6,027 nucleotides of DNA from positions 3,180 to 9,206 of the forward strand of contig DBME01000065.1 in assembly GCA_002298155.1 (NCBI GenBank). Reading direction: 5' to 3'. Positions 1 through 5,913 of the stretch are shown here, one piece after another. Source of the stretch: Holophagaceae bacterium UBA706 (lineage in GTDB: Bacteria > Acidobacteriota > Holophagae > Holophagales > Holophagaceae). The notes beneath the pieces are model-generated. The model was not told where the DNA came from. It did no database searches and saw only the letters and a list, made by a program, of their open reading frames with translations. Position numbers and translations under genes: made by a program. Each line of letters opens with the position of its first letter. The first letter of the stretch is position 1.

Positions 1-2321
1 TCGTCCACCAGGAGGACCTTGCCGGAGAAGGCCGCGGTGGAATCCTGCGAGACGCCGGGCCTCGGGGCCGCCGGTTTCGGGGTGGCGGGGAAGCAGATCT
101 GGAAAAGGGTGCCGGCCCCTTCCCGGGTCCGGATGTTGATGCCGGCCCGGTGGCCCTTGAGGATGCCCATCATGGCCGAAAGGCCGAGGCCGCGGCCCTG
201 GACCTTGGTGGTGAAGAAGGGGTCGAATATCCTGGCCAGCACCTCCTGGCTGATGCCGCAGCCCGTATCCTCCACCTCAAGGATGGCGTAGAGGCCCGGC
301 TCCAGGGCCTGGGCGGGGAAGGCCGCACGGAGGGTCTCGCGGTCCAGGGTCTCGACGGTCGTGCTCAGGCGGATGACGCCCTCGGTGTCCCCCAGGGCAT
401 CGGAGGCGTTGGTGACCAGATTCATGATCACCTGCTGGATCTGGGCGGCGTCGCCTTCGATGGCAGGCAGGTCCGGGGCCAGCTGCACGCGCAGGTCGGC
501 CTTCTTCGTGACCGTGACCTTGAGCAGGTGGACCATTTCCGTGATGAGGGTGTTCAGGCACTGGGGCTTGACCGAGAAGCGCCCCTTGCCGGAATAGGCG
601 AGCATCTGGCGGGTGAGTTCCGAGGCCTTGAGGACGATGTTCTCCACCGCCTCCAGGTGGGGGATGGCCGGGGAGGTCTCGGGCAGCTTGAGCTGCGCCA
701 GGTTGAGGTTCCCCATGACGGCGGTCAGGAGGTTGTTGAAGTCGTGGGCGATGCCCCCGGCCAGGACGCCCAGGCTCTCGAGCTTCTGGGTCTGGCGCAG
801 GGCGGCCTCCATTCGGTGCTGCTCCGTGGTGTTCCTGGAACTGCCCACGATGCGGCACACCCGGCCCGTGTCGTCCTGGATGGGCACGAGGGTCGTGGTC
901 AGGTGCCGGATGGTCCCGTCGAGGGCGGGCAGCGTCTCCTCGAAGATCAATGGCCTGCGCGCCTCGATGGTCTGCAGGTTGTGGCTGGTGAACATCCCGG
1001 CCACGGTCGGAGGGCAGAACGCGTCGAAGGGCTTGCCGGCGGCATCGGCGGAACTCGTGCCCATGATCCTCTCCGCGGCGGGATTCATGCCTTCGAGGAG
1101 CATCCGGCCCTCGAGGTCGATGCGGATCCAGAACAGGGCGTCGGGCGTGTTGAGCTGGAACGCCTGGAACCGGTCCTCGCTCTCCCGGATCCGCTCCTCC
1201 TGGCGGCGGCGTTCGGTCTCGTCCAGGGCGATGAGGATCACGCCACCCACCGAACTGCCCTCGGTCATCGGGCCGAGGATGGTCCGGTACCACCGCCGTT
1301 CGCGGTCGGGGCCCCAGCCCCAGCCCTCGTAGGTCTCCTGGGCGGACCCTCCGAGGATGCGCTCCAGGCTTCGCGTGGCCGCGGGCCGGACCTCCTCGTC
1401 CAGGCCATCACGGAAGTCGGTGCCGATGACCTCTTCCATGCGGAAGCCCGGAGCCAGGCGGTTCAGGAAGAGGAAATGACCGTTTCTGTCCAGGAGGGCG
1501 ATGAAGGCCGGGACATTGGCGGTGATCCCCGCGATGAGGTCCGTAAGGTTGCCGACGGCCTGCTGGGCCTCCACCTGGACCGTGATGTCCCGGGTGACGG
1601 TGAGCAGGCACGGCACCCCTTCCAGGGACACCATGCGCCCCGACATGAGGCCCTTCAGGATCGTCCCGTTCTTGCGGCGGAAATGGAAGAGCGCCCCGTC
1701 GAATTCGCCCTTCTCCCGGAGAAGGGTGGTCATCTTGCGCCGCTCCTCGGGATCGGCCCAGATGTCGAGTTCGATGGAGGTGCGGCCGATGACCTCGTCC
1801 CGCTTCCAGCCCATGAGGCGCTCGAAGCCGGCACTCACCTCCATGTAGTTGCCGTCGTCCAGGCGGGTGAGGTTGATGGCGTCCGGGCTGGCGTTGAAGG
1901 CCAGGGCATAGCGGGATTCGCTCCTGCGCAGGGCGGCCTCGGAGGCCTTGAGGGCGGTCGTGTCCCGGATGTGGAAGAACCGGCAGTCCTCGCCATCCCG
2001 CGCGATGCGGACCTGGGAGATCTCGACCGGAATCCGGGTTCCCTCGGGTCCCTCCAGGAAGGTTTCCAGGACCGGCAGCTTCAAGGCGCCCCAGGGCTGG
2101 CCGGGCTGGAGGGCCTGGAGGTCCTGCCCCAGGAGGTCCCCAAACTCGTGCCCAAGGAGTGAGCAGGCGGAATGATTGGCGTAGAAGATGTGGAGGTCAG
2201 GCGTGACGCCCAGCACGGCATCGGGGGATCGGTCCAGGCATTCCACGAGCACGCGGGGATCCACCGCCTGGGTTGGGGCGGGGGGGAGGACGCTGGATGG
2301 ACCTTTGTGCTTTTGGGACAT
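1..2321 (-). CDS. Multi-PAS cytosolic hybrid sensor histidine kinase (partial, C-terminus off the window)
   Basis: This is a two-component sensor kinase that should autophosphorylate a histidine and pass the phosphate to a receiver domain. Of the protein, 773 codons are visible. Four PAS-like domains lie at roughly residues 25-127, 135-247, 258-368 and 380-498. The HisKA H-box is GGIAHDFNNLL with H526 as the phospho-acceptor; N530, four residues on, fits the phosphatase motif. The HATPase core has the N-box (N634, N638), the G1 box DTGCGIS (685-691), the F-box IFDPFFTTK (698-706) and the G2 box GRGLGLS (709-715). After it, from about residue 765, GKVLLVD plus a partial Asp/Glu codon begins a receiver domain, so the kinase is probably hybrid. 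I see no signal peptide or membrane segment. The ATG at 2319-2321 is the only ATG after the upstream in-frame stop at 2352-2354; no clear Shine-Dalgarno precedes it. The family call is firm; the ligand is unknown. Confidence 0.93.
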   Translation of the reverse strand, partial: MSQKHKGPSSVLPPAPTQAVDPRVLVECLDRSPDAVLGVTPDLHIFYANHSACSLLGHEFGDLLGQDLQALQPGQPWGALKLPVLETFLEGPEGTRIPVEISQVRIARDGEDCRFFHIRDTTALKASEAALRRSESRYALAFNASPDAINLTRLDDGNYMEVSAGFERLMGWKRDEVIGRTSIELDIWADPEERRKMTTLLREKGEFDGALFHFRRKNGTILKGLMSGRMVSLEGVPCLLTVTRDITVQVEAQQAVGNLTDLIAGITANVPAFIALLDRNGHFLFLNRLAPGFRMEEVIGTDFRDGLDEEVRPAATRSLERILGGSAQETYEGWGWGPDRERRWYRTILGPMTEGSSVGGVILIALDETERRRQEERIRESEDRFQAFQLNTPDALFWIRIDLEGRMLLEGMNPAAERIMGTSSADAAGKPFDAFCPPTVAGMFTSHNLQTIEARRPLIFEETLPALDGTIRHLTTTLVPIQDDTGRVCRIVGSSRNTTEQHRMEAALRQTQKLESLGVLAGGIAHDFNNLLTAVMGNLNLAQLKLPETSPAIPHLEAVENIVLKASELTRQMLAYSGKGRFSVKPQCLNTLITEMVHLLKVTVTKKADLRVQLAPDLPAIEGDAAQIQQVIMNLVTNASDALGDTEGVIRLSTTVETLDRETLRAAFPAQALEPGLYAILEVEDTGCGISQEVLARIFDPFFTTKVQGRGLGLSAMMGILKGHRAGINIRTREGAGTLFQICFPATPKPAAPRPGVSQDSTAAFSGKVLLVD

Positions 2322-2350
2322 GGCCGCCGGGGCGCGATGGGAATTAAAAA

Positions 2351-2382
2351 ACTATAAATGAATTTTGGCGAAACCCTGGCAA
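2351..2382 (-). promoter_or_regulatory. Candidate sigma70-type promoter for the histidine kinase
   Basis: Read on the minus strand, TTGCCA (2377-2382, five of six matches to TTGACA) is followed after 18 bases by TTTATA (2353-2358). The overlapping TATAGT (2351-2356, five of six matches to TATAAT) lies 20 bases from the same -35, which is longer than ideal. Either -10 would start transcription near 2344-2347, about 25 bases before the kinase ATG. The site sits in an AT-rich patch inside GC-rich DNA, which supports the call. It rests on consensus matching only. Confidence 0.4.
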
Positions 2383-2676
2383 AAAGCATGGCGGCTTATC
2401 GAGGGGTGAGTCCATGGGGGAAGAAAAGGTGGGGTGGGAGGGCCCTCCGGTGAAGAGGGGCGCGGGACCTGATTGAAATGTTCATCTCAGCCCCGCTCCA
2501 GGCCACCCCGTGCCAAGGCTTCTTTCGCTCACGGATGGATTGATCGCAACGGTAATTTCCAATAGCAACCCTTGTATTCAAGAGTCACTTTCGCGTTCGC
2601 TCGGGCGCCTTTTGCGAGGCTCCGGAGGGGCTAAGCGTAGTAAGTGGCGTTTTCTTAACACCCTTTCGACGCGGGG

Positions 2677-2725
2677 CTGGGTGGCACTCCGTGCGCCAGG
2701 CATCGGGAAGGCTGAATAAGATGCC
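2677..2725. other. Two adjacent inverted repeats (possible RNA hairpins)
   Basis: The first element pairs CTGG (2677-2680) with CCAG (2696-2699), and inside it GCAC (2684-2687) pairs with GTGC (2691-2694) around a TCC loop. The second pairs GGCATC (2699-2704) with GATGCC (2720-2725) around a 15-base loop. The two share base 2699, so they abut directly. No T-tract follows immediately on either strand, so they do not look like intrinsic terminators. They may be chance structures in GC-rich DNA or part of a structured RNA; the direction is unknown. Confidence 0.3.
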
Positions 2726-2945
2726 CGGTGGCGGAGGGGGACGAAGGATTTTTTTACAAGCGCGGAACGGGGCAGGGGAGCGGATCGGAGTCAGGTTGGC
2801 CTTGCCGGAAAACAATAAATAAATAATTTCTAGGACATGGTCCGCCCCTCCCTTTCCCGCCTCCTTCCCCTCCTGGTCATAAGTGCTCGCTTGATCGCTT
2901 GCCCTACCGTAACGGACGCCCCGCCGTGCCGGACGCCCGGAAGCA

Positions 2946-3015
2946 CCTCCGTCACCATTCCCGATGCGGCCCTTTCCCGGGTCCCCGGGGATGCCTCCGC
3001 CACCATCCCCGATGC
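2946..3015. repeat. Degenerate direct repeat, two copies 48 bases apart
   Basis: The 22-base segment at 2946-2967 (begins CCTCCGTCACC, ends CGATGC) recurs at 2994-3015 with 20 of 22 bases identical. The mismatches are at 2952/3000 and 2959/3007, both T in the first copy and C in the second. Five further bases match just upstream at the same offset (2936-2940 with 2984-2988). The 48-base offset is a multiple of three, which would preserve a reading frame, but no supported gene covers the region. It lies just beyond the transporter stop codon. Confidence 0.55.
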
Positions 3016-3098
3016 CCCCGAGCCGCCCATCGCCAGGCCGCGGGCTCCCGTGGACGCGCAAGTGGATCCCCTGGATTCATCGTCGGAGGGATCGGACT

Positions 3099-3974
3099 TC
3101 AGCTCCGGTCGCCCACGGACAGCACCAGCACGGCGACGATGACCAGGACGCCTCCGGCCAGCTGAAGCCTCTGGAGGTGCTCGTTGAGGAGCAGGGCGCC
3201 CATGAGGGCCGTGGCCACCGGTTCCACCGTGCAGGCGATGGAGGCCTGGGTGGCGCTGATGCGGGAGAGGCCCGCCATGACCAGCACGGTGGGGACCACC
3301 GTGCCCAGCACCGCCAGTCCCAGGATGCTGGGCCAGGCGGAAAGCGCCGCCGTGAGGTGGAGACCGCCCAGCGCCGGGCCCAGGGCCAGGTACAGCAGGG
3401 CGGCGAAGGTCGTGATCCACAGGGTGACCACCGGCGCCGGAAGGCCCCGCTGCATCCGGGACCCCAGGAACATGTAGACCGCGTACCCCAGGGAGCTGGC
3501 CAGCCCCAGGGCGACCCCCAGGGGATCGAGCCGGTGCGCCGGGAAGCCGATGGCCATGGCGGTTCCGGCCAGGGCGAGCCCCAGGGCCAGCACACCGCCA
3601 CGGCCTGGGCGCTCGCCCCGCAGGAACCAGCTGAGGAGCATCACCCAGGCGGGATAGAGGTAGAGCAGCAGGGCGGTGAGCGCCACGGGGATCCGGCGGC
3701 TCGAGACGAAGAAGAGCCCGGCCTCCATGACGAAGAGCGCGCCCATGAGGGCCAGGCCCGCGAGCCTGCGCCCTTCCACGCGCACGCGGCCCCGGGTGGG
3801 GACCCAGGCCCACAGCAGGAGGGCGGCCAAACCGAAGCGCAGGGTCAGCGCCGTGGTCACGTCCACGTGCCGTTGGGCGGTGAAACGGTTGAAGATGCCG
3901 ATGGTGGCGAAACTGCAGCCGGCCAGGACGACCAGGAGGATTCCGCCCGCCCTCGTGCGCGTGGCGGTGGTCAC
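3099..3974 (-). CDS. EamA/DMT-superfamily transporter
   Basis: This is a 291-residue inner-membrane protein of the drug/metabolite transporter superfamily, whose members usually export small metabolites. It has about ten hydrophobic segments, roughly at 10-28, 38-58, 71-90, 96-117, 126-143, 152-170, 180-198, 212-233, 240-263 and 270-286. They form two EamA repeats of five helices each (about 10-143 and 152-286). The conserved EP pair of the second repeat is at 251-252, followed by NEHL at 264-267, as is usual in the family. Total length is typical. The start is GTG at 3972-3974; its last three bases overlap the kdsB stop (GTGA), and there is no separate Shine-Dalgarno, so translation is probably coupled to kdsB. 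The substrate is unknown, and a link to KDO or lipopolysaccharide precursors is suggested by position only. The family call is firm. Confidence 0.92.
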   Translation of the reverse strand: MTTATRTRAGGILLVVLAGCSFATIGIFNRFTAQRHVDVTTALTLRFGLAALLLWAWVPTRGRVRVEGRRLAGLALMGALFVMEAGLFFVSSRRIPVALTALLLYLYPAWVMLLSWFLRGERPGRGGVLALGLALAGTAMAIGFPAHRLDPLGVALGLASSLGYAVYMFLGSRMQRGLPAPVVTLWITTFAALLYLALGPALGGLHLTAALSAWPSILGLAVLGTVVPTVLVMAGLSRISATQASIACTVEPVATALMGALLLNEHLQRLQLAGGVLVIVAVLVLSVGDRS

Positions 3975-4753
3975 CTGGAGCCGCGCATGACCAGCAGGCC
4001 TTCCACGGTGGGGATGTCCGCGGGGACGTCCACGCCCAGGCTCAGGTGGGGCGTGCGCGCTACGCCGATGGCCATGCCGGCGGCGAGGGCCCTCAGCTGC
4101 TCAAGCATCTCCATCTTCTCGAGGGGATGGGGGGGCAGCGCGGTGAAGGCGGCGAGGGCTTCGGGCCGGTAGCCGTAGATGCCTAGGTGGCGCAGGTAGG
4201 TCTCCAGGTGCTGGGGGCTGAGCCAGGGCCTGAAATCCGCCAGGAAGAGAGTGCTGTTCCTCAGGTAGGGGATGGGGCTGCGGCTGAAGTAGAGGGCCCG
4301 GCTCCGGTCGTCCAGCACCACCTTCACGTTGTTGGGGTTGAAGAGTTCCTCGGCGGAAGCGAAGGGGCAGGCGGCGGTGGCCATGGGCAGCGACGGATCC
4401 TGGGCCAGGAGCGCCACCACGCCCGCGATGGTGGCGGGATGCATGGCGGGCTCATCACCCTGGATGTTCAGCACCACGTCGAAGGTCTCGCCCAGGGCGG
4501 CATAGGCCGCGGCCACCCGGTCCGTGCCCGAAGGCAGGGCGGGGTCGGTCATGACGATGCGCCCGCCGAAGCCCTCCACGGTGGCCGCGATGCGTGCATC
4601 ATCGGTGGCCACCACCACCTCGTCGACGCCCGGCGCGTCCCGGGCGGCCTCCCACACCCACTGGATCATGGGCCGGCCCGAGATGAGGGCCAGGGGCTTG
4701 CCGGGAAACCTGGACGCCTGGAAACGGGAAGGGAGGACTGCGAGGGTGCGCAT
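3971..4753 (-). CDS. kdsB: 3-deoxy-manno-octulosonate cytidylyltransferase (CMP-KDO synthetase)
   Basis: This cytosolic enzyme activates KDO with CTP, giving CMP-KDO and pyrophosphate; CMP-KDO is then used to build the lipopolysaccharide inner core. The 260-residue protein is close to E. coli KdsB (about 248). Family motifs occur in order: the nucleotide-binding N-terminus PSRFQASRFPGKPL (8-21), VATDD (48-52), SGTDR (75-79), NIQGDEP (96-102, whose acidic D100 fits the metal-binding site), NPNNVKVVLD (139-148), YFSRSPIPY (155-163), HLGIYGYR (189-196), LEKMEMLEQLR (211-221) and GVD (240-242). The ATG at 4751-4753 was chosen because GAAAGG lies six bases upstream and the protein then begins like the family; a longer frame starting at 4801 adds 16 unrelated residues. 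Its stop overlaps the GTG of the transporter gene, and it is divergent from fabH. Confidence 0.96.
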   Translation of the reverse strand: MRTLAVLPSRFQASRFPGKPLALISGRPMIQWVWEAARDAPGVDEVVVATDDARIAATVEGFGGRIVMTDPALPSGTDRVAAAYAALGETFDVVLNIQGDEPAMHPATIAGVVALLAQDPSLPMATAACPFASAEELFNPNNVKVVLDDRSRALYFSRSPIPYLRNSTLFLADFRPWLSPQHLETYLRHLGIYGYRPEALAAFTALPPHPLEKMEMLEQLRALAAGMAIGVARTPHLSLGVDVPADIPTVEGLLVMRGSR

Positions 4754-4759
4754 GAATGG

Positions 4760-4765
4760 CCTTTC
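4760..4765 (-). promoter_or_regulatory. Shine-Dalgarno for kdsB
   Basis: GAAAGG on the minus strand lies six bases upstream of the ATG at 4751-4753. It fixes the shorter start of kdsB over the in-frame upstream codon at 4799-4801. Confidence 0.65.
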
Positions 4766-4777
4766 AGGATCGGTTTG

Positions 4778-4786
4778 ATCATAGCA
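4778..4786 (-). promoter_or_regulatory. Extended -10 promoter for kdsB-transporter operon
   Basis: The minus strand reads TGCTATGAT: the TGn extension (4784-4786) followed by TATGAT (4778-4783), five of six matches to TATAAT. No good -35 lies 17 bases upstream, which is tolerated for extended -10 promoters. Transcription would begin near 4771, giving a leader of about 17 bases that just contains the GAAAGG ribosome binding site. The fit between predicted start, ribosome site and ATG makes this the best promoter candidate in the window. Confidence 0.5.
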
Positions 4787-4843
4787 AGGCCGAGGCGCCA
4801 TGGGCCTTTTGGGCTATCCGCCCCGGACGGTGGAACTCCTGCG

Positions 4844-4872
4844 TGGAAAATTCCCGGCGGATCCCCCACAAT
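4844..4872 (+). promoter_or_regulatory. Weak candidate promoter for fabH-rsmD
   Basis: TGGAAA (4844-4849) and CACAAT (4867-4872) each match the sigma70 consensus at four of six positions and are exactly 17 bases apart. Transcription would begin near 4880, about 32 bases before the TTG start and upstream of the GGAGG site. It rests on consensus similarity only and is weaker than the kdsB promoter. Confidence 0.3.
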
Positions 4873-4901
4873 CAAGGGTTTGGTTTGCTTGAATTCTTCC
4901 C

Positions 4902-4906
4902 GGAGG
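4902..4906 (+). promoter_or_regulatory. Shine-Dalgarno for fabH deciding a TTG start
   Basis: A perfect GGAGG lies five bases before TTG at 4912-4914. It picks this TTG over the in-frame upstream ATG at 4756, and the resulting protein length matches the FabH family. Confidence 0.8.
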
Positions 4907-4911
4907 TTCCA

Positions 4912-5913
4912 TTGACTCGACGCTTCGCCATTCCCGTGGGCATCACCGCGACCGGCCAGCACTACCCGGACCGCATCGTGACCAATGACGAACTGGCCAA
5001 GATGGTCGACACCACGGACGAGTGGATCCTGTCCCGCACCGGCATCCGCGAGCGCCGCTGGGTCGAGCCCGGAACCGGCTCCTCCGACCTGGGCGTCGCC
5101 GCCCTGCGCATGGCCCTGGACCGCCGCGGCATCACCGCCGACGACCTGGACGCCATCATCTGCTGCACCGTCACCCCCGACATGTTCTTCCCCTGCACGG
5201 CGGCCCTCATCCAGCACAAGATCGGGGCCTCGAACTGCTTCGGTTTCGACATGAATGCGGCCTGCTCGAGCTTCCTGTTCGGCATGACCACGGGCGCCAG
5301 CCTCATCGCCGGCGGGACCGTCAAGAAGGTCGCCGTGGTGGGCTGCGACGTCATGACCTCCATCATGGACCCCACGAACCGCAACACCGCCGTGCTCTTC
5401 GGCGACGGCGCCGGCGCGGTGATCCTGGAACAGGTCGAGGAGGGCCACGGCATCCTCGACTACGAGCACAGCATCGACGGGTTCGGCGCGCCCTTCCTCT
5501 GCATGAAGGCCGGCGGCTCCCTCCGTCCCGCCACGGCGGAGACCGTGGCCAACCGCGAGCACTTCATCCACCAGGACGGCAAGGAAGTCTACAAGAACGC
5601 CGTGCGCGAGATGGCCGAAGTGAGCCGGCTCATGCTCGACCGCAACCAGGTCAACCCCAACGACCTCAAGCTGTTCGTGCCCCACCAGGCGAACCTCCGC
5701 ATCATGGACGCCGCCGCCAAGCGACTTGAACTCCCCACGGACCGCATGGCCAACAACATCTCGATGTACGCGAACACCACGTCCGCGACCCTGCCCACCG
5801 CCCTCCACCAGTCCCTGGAAGCCGGCCGGGTCGCCAAGGGCGACCTGATCGTCTTCGCCGCGTTCGGCGCCGGGTTCACCTGGGGCGGCACCCTGATGCG
5901 CTGGGCCGTGTGA
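4912..5913 (+). CDS. fabH: Beta-ketoacyl-ACP synthase III
   Basis: FabH starts type II fatty acid synthesis by condensing an acyl-CoA, usually acetyl-CoA, with malonyl-ACP in the cytosol. With the TTG start the protein has 333 residues, in line with the family. The catalytic triad is visible: C118 in DMNAACSSF, H258 in VPHQANLRI and N288 in ANTTSATLP. Also present are DEWILSRTGIRER (36-48), the glycine-rich FGDGAGAVIL (163-172) and a C-terminal FGAGFTWGG (318-326). The frame continues upstream to an ATG at 4756, but that would add 52 unrelated residues and overlap the kdsB promoter. NTTSATLP, AGGSLRPA (200-207) and the FTWGG end remind me more of Bacteroidota-type FabH than of the E. coli enzyme; this is from memory. 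The neighbour is rsmD, not the common plsX/fabD cluster. Its final codons overlap the rsmD start. Confidence 0.96.
   Translation: MTRRFAIPVGITATGQHYPDRIVTNDELAKMVDTTDEWILSRTGIRERRWVEPGTGSSDLGVAALRMALDRRGITADDLDAIICCTVTPDMFFPCTAALIQHKIGASNCFGFDMNAACSSFLFGMTTGASLIAGGTVKKVAVVGCDVMTSIMDPTNRNTAVLFGDGAGAVILEQVEEGHGILDYEHSIDGFGAPFLCMKAGGSLRPATAETVANREHFIHQDGKEVYKNAVREMAEVSRLMLDRNQVNPNDLKLFVPHQANLRIMDAAAKRLELPTDRMANNISMYANTTSATLPTALHQSLEAGRVAKGDLIVFAAFGAGFTWGGTLMRWAV

Larger units (their letters stand above)
2322..3098. other. Intergenic region without a supportable gene
   Basis: This gap of about 780 bases lies between the kinase start and the end of the transporter gene. Short open frames exist on both strands, but none has a convincing ribosome binding site, recognisable domain or the GC-rich third-position pattern of the neighbouring genes. 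It contains the kinase promoter candidate (2351-2382), a moderately AT-rich stretch around 2530-2600, two adjacent small inverted repeats (2677-2725), a run of seven T at 2749-2755, an AT-rich patch at 2808-2830 and a degenerate direct repeat (2946-3015). I see no tRNA, known riboswitch or terminator with a proper stem and T-tract. It could hold a small RNA or the decayed remains of a gene. Confidence 0.6.

Noticed and set aside
150..2162. 670-codon open frame on the plus strand
   Set aside because: It lies antisense to the histidine kinase, whose motifs are unmistakable. Its product is low-complexity, rich in Gly, Asp, Glu and Val, with no recognisable domain. GC-biased third positions readily open such antisense frames.
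2437..2448. Perfect 12-base palindrome GGAGGGCCCTCC
   Set aside because: Palindromes of this length are expected by chance in several kilobases of GC-rich DNA, and its position matches no promoter or gene start.
2510..2719. 69-codon plus-strand frame starting at GTG
   Set aside because: No ribosome binding site, no recognised domain, and codon use unlike the neighbouring genes. It could be a decayed or foreign fragment, but this is not supportable.
2833..2843. Small hairpin GGAC-ATG-GTCC beside an AT-rich patch, considered as a terminator for the kdsB operon
   Set aside because: The four-pair stem is too short, and the following minus-strand sequence is a mix of A and T, not a T-run.
2585..3061. 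158-codon minus-strand frame in the intergenic gap
   Set aside because: The Gly/Arg/Pro-rich product has no motif and spans the repeat and the hairpins. No ribosome binding site was evident.
3065..3093. Inverted repeat GATCCC/GGGATC just after the transporter stop, considered as a terminator
   Set aside because: The stem is only six base pairs with a 17-base loop, and no T-tract follows on the minus strand.
2837..3142. 101-codon plus-strand frame with a lipobox-like LIAC near residue 22
   Set aside because: An arginine interrupts the hydrophobic segment. The only purine-rich match to a ribosome site is one base from the ATG, and the frame runs antisense into the transporter gene. The product is Pro/Ala-rich, reflecting the local repeat.
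2964..4172. 402-codon open frame on the plus strand
   Set aside because: It is antisense to the transporter and the end of kdsB, with a low-complexity Gly/Glu/Gln/His-rich product and no motif.
4756..4911. Longer N-terminus for FabH from the ATG at 4756
   Set aside because: It would add 52 residues unlike any FabH start and overlap the divergent kdsB promoter. The TTG at 4912 has a perfect GGAGG and gives the family length.
4666..5808. 380-codon open frame on the minus strand
   Set aside because: It is antisense to fabH and low-complexity; the sense strand carries the catalytic Cys, His and Asn of FabH.
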